Of a DNA stretch of 25,845 nt, positions 20,414 to 25,845 are shown one piece after another. The notes under the pieces were generated by a model that saw nothing but the letters and a program-made list of their open reading frames with translations, did no database searches and was not told the DNA's origin. This DNA is from a virus: positions 1-25,845 of IMG/VR virus record IMGVR_UViG_3300047276_000331; one strand, written 5' to 3'. Position 1 is the stretch's first letter; each line of letters opens with the position of its first letter. The translations under genes and the position numbers were made by a program.

Positions 20414-20842
20414 ATGCAGGCCTATGAACTAAACAAGGTAGAGTTCCAGTACGAGGGCGAGGCTGACGCCTTCCCCGTAGTGGACCCGGGCATACAGCCC
20501 TTTGGCAGCCGCGTGCTGATCCAGATCCGCCGCGCCAAGAGCAAGACGAAGGGTGGCATCATCCTCGCTGGCGAGACGCGCGACACGGAGATGTGGAACA
20601 CGCAGGTTGCCAAGGTCATTGCCATGGGACCGCTCGCCTTCCACAACCGCAACACGATGGAGCCGTGGCCCGAAGGTAACTGGGTCAACATCGGCGACTA
20701 CGTGCGCGCACCCAAGTACGGTGGGGACCGCTGGTCCGTCCGTATCGAGGACGGAGAGGAGATCCTCTTCTGTCTGTTCAACGACCTCGATCTACTAGGC
20801 AAGATCACCGGCGACCCGCTGGCGATGAAGGCCTTCCTGTAA
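20414..20842 (+). CDS. GroES-like co-chaperonin
   Basis: A 142-aa protein; AAAGGAG precedes the ATG. Residues 29-60 read PFGSRVLIQIRRAKSKTKGG then IILAGETRDTEMWN. This is the GroES arrangement of the 'P.G.RVL(I/V)' strand followed by the flexible mobile loop whose GGIIL tip docks on GroEL. A further beta core follows (AKVIAMG; GNWVNIGDYVRAPKYGGDRW; EDGEEILFCLFNDLDLLGKI). It likely replaces or modifies host GroES so that GroEL folds the capsid protein, as T4 gp31 does; that parallel is knowledge of T4, not proof here. It lies among head genes. It is longer than bacterial GroES (about 97 aa) by an N-terminal extension and C-terminal tail. Confidence 0.85.
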   Translation: MQAYELNKVEFQYEGEADAFPVVDPGIQPFGSRVLIQIRRAKSKTKGGIILAGETRDTEMWNTQVAKVIAMGPLAFHNRNTMEPWPEGNWVNIGDYVRAPKYGGDRWSVRIEDGEEILFCLFNDLDLLGKITGDPLAMKAFL

Positions 20843-20869
20843 ATCGATAAGGCTAGAAAGGAGCCGGTC

Positions 20870-21817
20870 ATGGCTGACAATTTGATGACTGAACAAGACG
20901 ATGACGACGAGTTGATCCCCGTCGAGACCCCACCTGAAGAGAATGAAGACGAAGATCAGTCGCAGCAGGTTGCTGACGACGACAGCGACGATGACGAAGA
21001 GGACGCCCGCCTTGCCGAAAGCGAGGACGACAGCGAAGACGACATTGTCAACAAGAACCACGATCGCCGGGCCAAGCGCCGCGAGCGGCAGAAGCGGGCA
21101 CGCGATGCGGCGCAGCGCGAGCTGCAGATGCTGCGCGAGACCGTTGCCGCGCTGTCGCAGCGCGTGTCGGCCACGGAGAACTACGCCGCCAATACCAATG
21201 CCCAGACCCTGCAGCAGAAGCTCGATCAGGCTATTGCTGAAGTGCGACAGGCTGAGACGATCATCGCCAAGGCCACCGAGGCTGGTAACGGCGACGACGT
21301 CGTGGCGGCCATGCGTATCCGCGACGCGGCGATCGCACAGGCCCAGCAGCTCAACGCAGCGCGTGAGCAGTTCGAGCAGGTGCGCCAGCAGGTTGGCACG
21401 CCGCAGGCAGACCCTGCGGTCCTGAACTACTCGCGTGAGTGGATGCAGGCCAATCCGTGGTACGATCCGACTGGCCGGGACCGCGACAGCGCCCTGACCA
21501 ACGCGATCGACAATGAGCTTACGAGCGAGGGCTACAACCCTGCGACCCGTGAGTACTGGGAAGAGCTGACAGCCCGCGTGGCCGACGCAATTAACGGTGG
21601 CGACGACAGCGCGGCACCGGCCCAGAGCAAGCCCCGCCGGAAGGGTCCGCCCACCGGCAACACCCGTGAACATGCCCCGGTAAGCACCAAGAAAGAAATC
21701 TACGTGACACCGGAGCGTAAAGCAGCTATGATCGAGGCTGGCGTATGGGACGATCCTGTCCAGCGCCAACGCTATTTGAAAGCGTATCAGGCCTACGACA
21801 ATGGTTCGGCTCGCTAA
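20870..21817 (+). CDS. Scaffold-like protein (capsid assembly)
   Basis: A 315-aa protein. N-terminal 55 residues are strongly acidic (DDDDELIPVE... DDDSDDDEED). A basic stretch (DRRAKRRERQKRARD) and a Gln/Ala-rich coiled coil follow (about 75-180). The C-terminal region ends in a basic/helical tail (KPRRKGPPTG; EIYVTPERKAAMIEAGVWDD). This build and its place just upstream of the capsid proteins fit internal scaffolding proteins, which bind the capsid protein by a C-terminal helix. AAAGGAG upstream. No protease motif is visible. Confidence 0.8.
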   Translation: MADNLMTEQDDDDELIPVETPPEENEDEDQSQQVADDDSDDDEEDARLAESEDDSEDDIVNKNHDRRAKRRERQKRARDAAQRELQMLRETVAALSQRVSATENYAANTNAQTLQQKLDQAIAEVRQAETIIAKATEAGNGDDVVAAMRIRDAAIAQAQQLNAAREQFEQVRQQVGTPQADPAVLNYSREWMQANPWYDPTGRDRDSALTNAIDNELTSEGYNPATREYWEELTARVADAINGGDDSAAPAQSKPRRKGPPTGNTREHAPVSTKKEIYVTPERKAAMIEAGVWDDPVQRQRYLKAYQAYDNGSAR

Positions 21818-21834
21818 AAGAGGAGTGAGACAAC

Positions 21835-22386
21835 ATGACGCAAGGTACTGAAGACGCACGGTTGAAGAAGGACTTCGATGTAGTTGGTCGCCGTGAAAAT
21901 ACGCGCCACGCTCAGGACCGTCAGGTCACCGAGAACCGCGAATTGAACGAAGACGATCGACTGGAGATGTTCCGTAATCAACTGTTTAACGACGCACTTC
22001 CTGATTTGCCGGAGATCCCGGGCTATCATATGTGCTGGCTGACCACTACAAACCCGCGAGATCCCATCTACCGCCGCATGCAGCTCGGTTACGAGCCAGT
22101 CAAAGCGGAGGAAGTTCCCGGGATGGAGCATGCCTCAATCAAGACCGGCGAGTATGCCGGTATGATCGGGGTCAACGAGATGATCGCGTTTAAGCTGCCC
22201 ATGAGCCTCTATCTGAAGTTCATGCAGGAAGCTCACCACGATGCACCGTTGAGGGAAGAAGACAAACTCGCCGAAGTCGCGGAGATGATGCGCGAACAGG
22301 CAGAGCGGTCAGGCAGTACGATGTACGAGGGTGACGGTCTATCGGAGATGCGTGAAAACGGTTCCCGCCGAGGCATTTTTAGCTGA
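21835..22386 (+). CDS. Conserved phage head-region protein, 183 aa
   Basis: MTQGTEDARLKKDFDVVGRR start with GAGGAGTGAG upstream. The core MFRNQLFNDALPDLPEIPGY then HMCWLTTTNPRDPIYRRMQL and EYAGMIGVNEMIAFKLPMSL is familiar from phages with this head-gene order, where it sits between scaffold and capsid genes. Ends in helices. No catalytic motif; probably a structural or assembly factor. Confidence 0.78.
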   Translation: MTQGTEDARLKKDFDVVGRRENTRHAQDRQVTENRELNEDDRLEMFRNQLFNDALPDLPEIPGYHMCWLTTTNPRDPIYRRMQLGYEPVKAEEVPGMEHASIKTGEYAGMIGVNEMIAFKLPMSLYLKFMQEAHHDAPLREEDKLAEVAEMMREQAERSGSTMYEGDGLSEMRENGSRRGIFS

Positions 22387-22422
22387 GCGGGAATTAACGC
22401 AACCCTTTACGGAGTATAGCCC

Positions 22423-22971
22423 ATGTCTTCGACTTCGGCTCCCTTCGGTCTTCGTCCGGTCTACTCGCCGAGTGGCGTGGTTCGTCCCACTGCCTACTCG
22501 ATCGATCCGACCTACTCGTCGACCATCTACCAAAACCAGCCCGTCAAGCTTGTTGACGGCAACCTTGAAGCCGCTGGCGCAGGTGACCGTTTCATCGGTA
22601 CCTTCCAAGGCGTTGAATGGACTGACAGCGACGGTCGTCGTCGCGTAAGCAACAAGTGGGTCGCTCAGGCGAACGCCACTGAAATCGTTGCCTACGCTAC
22701 GCTGGATCCGAGCATCGTCTACGAAATCCAGTCAAACGCTGCCATGACTGCTGCCGACATCGGTGGTCAGTATGACTTCACGGCTGCCTCGGGCAACACC
22801 ACCACCGGCCTCTCCTCGCAGATGCTGGGTGTTTCCACCCTCGCCAACAACGCAGGCCTTCGCGTCATCGGTATCACGCCGGGTGCGAACAATGCTTGGG
22901 GCGACAACTACGTGATCGTTCAGGTTCAGATCTCTGAACACCAGAACGTCGCTGACGTAGCTGACTACTAA
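22423..22971 (+). CDS. Probable capsid decoration/structural protein
   Basis: A 182-aa, beta-rich, Ser/Thr/Ala/Gly-rich protein (MSSTSAPFGLRPVYSPSGVV; GDRFIGTFQGVEWTDSDGRR; ATLDPSIVYEIQSNAAMTAA). It directly precedes the major capsid gene. The opening 'APFGLRPVYSPSG' is typical of phage proteins found next to the capsid gene and generally taken as head structural proteins. ACGGAG upstream. Decoration is inferred from position and fold. Confidence 0.8.
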   Translation: MSSTSAPFGLRPVYSPSGVVRPTAYSIDPTYSSTIYQNQPVKLVDGNLEAAGAGDRFIGTFQGVEWTDSDGRRRVSNKWVAQANATEIVAYATLDPSIVYEIQSNAAMTAADIGGQYDFTAASGNTTTGLSSQMLGVSTLANNAGLRVIGITPGANNAWGDNYVIVQVQISEHQNVADVADY

Positions 22972-22984
22972 GGAGGGCTGACCA

Positions 22985-23899
22985 ATGGCTACCCCAATGC
23001 GGAGTACTGATTTCCGCTCCATCGTCGAGCCGATCCTGAACGAAGAGTTCAACGGCATCTATGACCAGCGTGCAGACGAATGGTCGCAGGTCTTCAAGGA
23101 GTTCAAGGGTATTCCCCGGAACTACCACGAAGAGCCTGTGCTGTACGGCTTTGGCGCTGCACCGGAACTGCCCGACGGCATGCCGGTCACCTATCAATCA
23201 GGCGGCGTGCTGTTCATTCAGCGCTACGTCTACCGCGTCTATGGTCTGGCTTTCGCCCTGACCAAGGTGCTGGTTGAAGACGGTGACCACATCCGCATCG
23301 GTCAGACCTATGCACGTCACCTTGCTCAGTCGCTGATCGAAACCAAGGAAACCCTTGGTGCGAACATTCTGAACCGCGCTTTCAACGCTTCGTACGTTGG
23401 CGGCGACGGCAAGGAACTGGTCGCAACCGATCACCCGATTGCCAATGGCACCTTCTCGAACAAGCTGTCCACCGCTGCGAACCTTTCGCAGACCTCGCTG
23501 GAACAGCTTCTCATCCAGATCCGTAACGCTGTTGACAACAACGGCAAGCGCATCCGTCTGACGCCGAAGAAGATCGTAACTGGTCCTTCGAACGTGTTTC
23601 AGGCTGAAGTGCTGCTGAAGTCGGCACTGCGCGCCGGTACGGCCAACAACGACATCAACCCGGTGCGTTCGATGGGCCTTCTGGACGACGGACAGGCCAA
23701 CCTCTCGCGTATCACCTCGACCACCGCTTGGTGGGTACAGACCGATGCGCCGGAAGGCCTCAAGCTCGCGATGCGTCGCGGCCTTGAAAAGTCCATGGAA
23801 GGTGACTTCGAGACCGACAGCATGCGCTACAAGGCCACCGAGCGTTACGCGTTCGGCTGGACCGACCCGCGCGGCGTGTTCGGTACCCCGGGTATCTAA
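22985..23899 (+). CDS. Major capsid protein
   Basis: A 304-aa protein with segments I associate with a HK97-fold capsid subunit: EPVLYGFGAAPELPDGMPVT, then FALTKVLVEDGDHIRIGQTY and ARHLAQSLIETKETLGANIL, then ADHPIANGTFSN-type (seen as TDHPIANGTFSN). Near the C-terminus it reads RRGLEKSMEGDFETDSMRYK. The 'DHP...NGT' segment resembles Mu gpT-like capsid proteins. AAGGAGG upstream; 13 nt after the decoration gene and followed by a strong terminator, as is usual for a highly expressed capsid gene. Confidence 0.9.
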   Translation: MATPMRSTDFRSIVEPILNEEFNGIYDQRADEWSQVFKEFKGIPRNYHEEPVLYGFGAAPELPDGMPVTYQSGGVLFIQRYVYRVYGLAFALTKVLVEDGDHIRIGQTYARHLAQSLIETKETLGANILNRAFNASYVGGDGKELVATDHPIANGTFSNKLSTAANLSQTSLEQLLIQIRNAVDNNGKRIRLTPKKIVTGPSNVFQAEVLLKSALRAGTANNDINPVRSMGLLDDGQANLSRITSTTAWWVQTDAPEGLKLAMRRGLEKSMEGDFETDSMRYKATERYAFGWTDPRGVFGTPGI

Positions 23900-23902
23900 T
23901 CG

Positions 23903-23952
23903 GACTGGGGGTAGCATCCGTAATCTGGATGTTACCCCCAGTCTTCCTTTCT
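23903..23952 (+). terminator. Strong intrinsic terminator after the capsid gene
   Basis: A 17-bp stem (23903-23919 with 23927-23943, one G-U pair, rest perfect) carries a GGGGG/CCCCC core and a 7-nt loop. The pyrimidine stretch TTCCTTTCT follows. It lies 4 nt after the capsid stop. Confidence 0.88.
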
Positions 23953-23963
23953 AGGAGGACACC

Positions 23964-24662
23964 ATGGGTAATCTCGTAACTCGCTTTCCGAACGGTGTGA
24001 CCAACGTCAATGACGTGAACCTGTTTGCGGATCTGGGGCAACTCGACGCAACCAAGTTCCACACCTTTTTCGACGACTTCGACACGTACACGGCTGGCGA
24101 TTGGACTGTCACCGAAACCAACAGCGGTGCCACTCAGGCCCTGACTGCTGGTGACGGTGGTCTGCTTCTTGTCACCAACACGGCTGCTGACGACGACCTC
24201 GTTGCTCTGCAGAAGAACCCGGCTGCCTTTACCTTCACTGCAGGTAAGAAGCTGTTCTTCCGCGCTCGCTTCAAGGTCTCGGACGCTACCCAGTCGGATC
24301 TGGTCTTCGGCCTTCAGGTCGTTGACACCAGCCCGCTGGACGTGACGGACGGTGTGTACTTCCTCAAGGCTGATGGCTCGACCGCTGTGTCGGTTATCTG
24401 CCGGAAGAACGCAACGACCGGGTCGACCTCGGCTTCGTCGATTGCCACCCTTGCTAACGACACGTTCATCACCCTCGGCTTTGCCTATGACGGCGAAGGC
24501 AACGTGGCGTACGAAGTCAATGGCGCTGTCGTGGGCTCCCTCGACGCTTCATCGGCCTACCTGCCCGACACCACCTGCACTGTCAGCTTCGCGCTGCAGA
24601 ACGGTGAGGCAGTAGCCAAGACGATGACCGTCGATTTCATCTACGTCGCGAAGGAAAGGTAG
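23964..24662 (+). CDS. Structural protein with a jelly-roll/lectin-like build
   Basis: A 232-aa protein starting MGNLVTRFPNGVTNVNDVNL right after the terminator (AGGAGGACACC upstream). Residues about 34-230 alternate strands and turns: FFDDFDTYTAGDWTVTET, then GGLLLVTNTAADDDLVALQ, FFRARFKVSDATQSDLVFGL, and GFAYDGEGNVAYEVNGAVVG. This resembles concanavalin/LamG-like sandwiches seen in phage head or fibre-associated proteins. It may decorate the capsid. No known catalytic residues. Gene order supports a virion role. Confidence 0.75.
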   Translation: MGNLVTRFPNGVTNVNDVNLFADLGQLDATKFHTFFDDFDTYTAGDWTVTETNSGATQALTAGDGGLLLVTNTAADDDLVALQKNPAAFTFTAGKKLFFRARFKVSDATQSDLVFGLQVVDTSPLDVTDGVYFLKADGSTAVSVICRKNATTGSTSASSIATLANDTFITLGFAYDGEGNVAYEVNGAVVGSLDASSAYLPDTTCTVSFALQNGEAVAKTMTVDFIYVAKER

Positions 24663-24663
24663 G

Positions 24664-25299
24664 CTAAGGCCTGCCGTTTGGTGGGCGTGTGAGCGCATCT
24701 TCTATCGACCAACCAGAAGCTATTCGCTTCCACAGGGTTCCCGGTTTAAGGCCAAGCTCATACGCCCACTCAAATAAAGTCATTGTTCGGCCTTCATGAG
24801 TAAGCATCCGGTTTCTTCGGGTGTTTCGACTTTGCGTTTCAGCAGAAGCCCACCTAACATTTTCAGGGCTGTAAGGGCCGTTATTATCTATGCGGTCGAG
24901 GGACATACGTTCCTGATAACTCGGCTCTAAGTCTTTTATAAAAGCCCGCACGTCGTGCCACCGCTCGGTTACAAATATACCTCTCCCTCCATAACGAGGA
25001 AACGCTGGGCTTGCGGGAGAATAGCAGCGGTGCATCATGGCGTTCCACGTAGAGAACAATCTGTGTTTGCTTAGGCCGTGGGTCGTGCAAGCTTCGGCGG
25101 TCTTTTCTCGCCGCAAACAGCCGCAGGATTTGCTGTTTCCGTTTTTAAGCCTTGCAGCGGTGACTACACGCTCCGTTCCGCAATCACAGCGACATAAAAA
25201 TTGAGCATGCCCATTGCTAAGGACGCCGTTAAAAGCTAAAACTGTCCAGCGGTTAAACCGCTGCCCAGTTAAGTCTATGTGGTATCTTCCTTTACGCAT
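24664..25299 (-). CDS. HNH endonuclease (DLTGQRF family), reverse-oriented insertion
   Basis: A 211-aa protein. N-terminal DLTGQRFNRWTVL and CRCDCG (C36, C38, C40) with SCGCL (C59, C61) form a probable zinc-binding region. The HNH-type core is THGLSKHRLFSTWNAMMHRC, then YGGRGIFVTERW and SLDRIDNNGPYSPENVRWA (133-151). The end (TLFEWAYELGLKPGTLWKRI, GWSIEDAL) is a helix-turn-helix. This is a common phage homing-type endonuclease. It points against the late operon, and by eye is more AT-rich than its neighbours. It sits 1 nt past the previous stop, fitting insertion. It probably has its own promoter upstream; I could not fix one. Confidence 0.9.
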   Translation of the reverse strand: MRKGRYHIDLTGQRFNRWTVLAFNGVLSNGHAQFLCRCDCGTERVVTAARLKNGNSKSCGCLRREKTAEACTTHGLSKHRLFSTWNAMMHRCYSPASPAFPRYGGRGIFVTERWHDVRAFIKDLEPSYQERMSLDRIDNNGPYSPENVRWASAETQSRNTRRNRMLTHEGRTMTLFEWAYELGLKPGTLWKRIASGWSIEDALTRPPNGRP

Positions 25300-25328
25300 A
25301 ATAGGAACGGTAACACTAAGATGCCATC

Positions 25329-25414
25329 TTGGCAACACCGTTGCCAAAGAACGCTAAAGCGTGGTAATGAGGGGGTGAGCTTTTGGTCCGGGGGCATCTC
25401 GGGCGGCTCACCCC
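25329..25414. other. Three stem-loops between the HNH gene and the last gene
   Basis: TTGGCAAC-ACC-GTTGCCAA (25329-25347) has perfect 8-bp arms. ACGCTAAAGCGT (25351-25362) has 5-bp arms with two unpaired bases. GGGGTGAGC (25372-25380) pairs with GCTCACCCC (25406-25414) across 25 nt. No U-tract. They lie in the leader of the gene at 25436 and upstream of the minus-strand HNH gene, so could regulate either or mark the insertion site. Confidence 0.6.
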
Positions 25415-25435
25415 TGATTGCAAGAGGACAGTGCA

Positions 25436-25840
25436 ATGGCGGACGCCGTAACATCCCAGACCATTTTCGACGGTGAACGCGAAGCCGTTATGAAGTTCAC
25501 CAACGTGTCCGACGGCACCGGCGAAACCGCTGTGCTGAAGGTCGACGTTTCGGCACTCAACCCGAGCCAGTTCGGCAAGGCTTGCGACGGCGTGACGCTG
25601 GACCGCATCCATGCCTCGATCAACGGCATGTCCGTGTCGCTCCTCTGGGACGCAGACACCGACGTTCCGGCTGTGATCCTTGCCCCGGGAATGTACACCT
25701 TCGACCACGGCAAGCGGATCCAGATCCCCAACAACGCGGGCGCTGGCAAGACTGGCGACATCCTCTTCACGACCATCGGCGCGAGCGCTGGCGACACGTA
25801 CAGCATCGTGCTCGAAATGGTTAAGTCTTACGCCGACTGA
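25436..25840 (+). CDS. Small structural protein, 134 aa
   Basis: Starts MADAVTSQTIFDGEREAVMK (GAGG upstream). Beta-rich: AVMKFTNVSDGTGETAVLKV, SLLWDADTDVPAVILAPGMY then TFDHGKRIQIPNNAGAGKTG, and DILFTTIGASAGDTYSIVLE. The order of strands suggests a small beta-sandwich, as seen in phage head-completion or decoration proteins; that is inferred. It resumes the rightward head operon after the HNH insertion. The gene ends within 5 nt of the right window edge. Confidence 0.78.
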   Translation: MADAVTSQTIFDGEREAVMKFTNVSDGTGETAVLKVDVSALNPSQFGKACDGVTLDRIHASINGMSVSLLWDADTDVPAVILAPGMYTFDHGKRIQIPNNAGAGKTGDILFTTIGASAGDTYSIVLEMVKSYAD

Positions 25841-25845
25841 TAGGA

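Noticed and set aside
1-25845. tRNA genes, integrase, attachment sites
   Set aside because: No cloverleaf, recombinase motifs or att-like repeats were seen by eye; a tRNA scan would be decisive.

Overview
The window is about 26 kb of a tailed double-stranded DNA bacteriophage (Caudoviricetes). Evidence includes a small and large terminase, portal, scaffold-like protein, major capsid protein, a primase-helicase, a C5 cytosine methyltransferase, a DUF2815/DUF2800 pair and many tiny ATGA-coupled genes. The GC-rich composition, the style of the small accessory proteins and a stand-alone DnaA domain IV suggest an alphaproteobacterial host; that is inference. No integrase, lysis gene, tRNA or tail gene is visible, so lifestyle and tail type cannot be judged.

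Left arm (1-13261, all minus strand): early genes read leftward in four blocks. Each block is headed by the same kind of leader: a dyad close to TTGCAAT-N5-ATTGCAA, then 34-35 nt from its minus-strand TTGCAA to a conserved ATCAGCAACG box, then a GGAG ribosome site. The blocks start at about 13324, 12514, 8150 and 3076. The first carries three small genes. The second carries a DnaA-domain protein, DUF551 and about fifteen accessory genes, one encoding a 34-unit Gly-X repeat protein. The third carries small genes, a YdaS/Cro-like regulator, the methyltransferase, the primase-helicase and an HNH endonuclease. The fourth carries small genes, DUF2800 (Cas4/RecB-like nuclease fold) and DUF2815 (ssDNA-binding), the last cut by the window edge.

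Switch region (13262-14786): the arms diverge here. A rightward gene encodes a second RepA-type ATPase with an atypical Walker A. It is flanked on both sides by GGACA/TGTCTGTC-type repeats. After it come a large GC-rich hairpin, a sigma70-like promoter candidate and a 7-bp inverted repeat, just before the packaging genes.

Right arm (14787-25840, plus strand): packaging and head genes in the order small terminase, two small genes, large terminase, portal, three tiny genes, GroES-like co-chaperonin, scaffold, conserved head protein, probable decoration protein, major capsid protein, strong terminator, a beta-rich structural protein, a reverse-oriented HNH endonuclease, and another small structural protein.

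The most interesting features are the four-copy operator/promoter leader, the GYG/GNG/GDG repeat protein encoded by a 6-bp repeat with one three-state base, a leader embedded inside an uninterrupted reading frame (possible long and short protein forms), the repeat-flanked second ATPase, and an apparent frameshift in one accessory gene.
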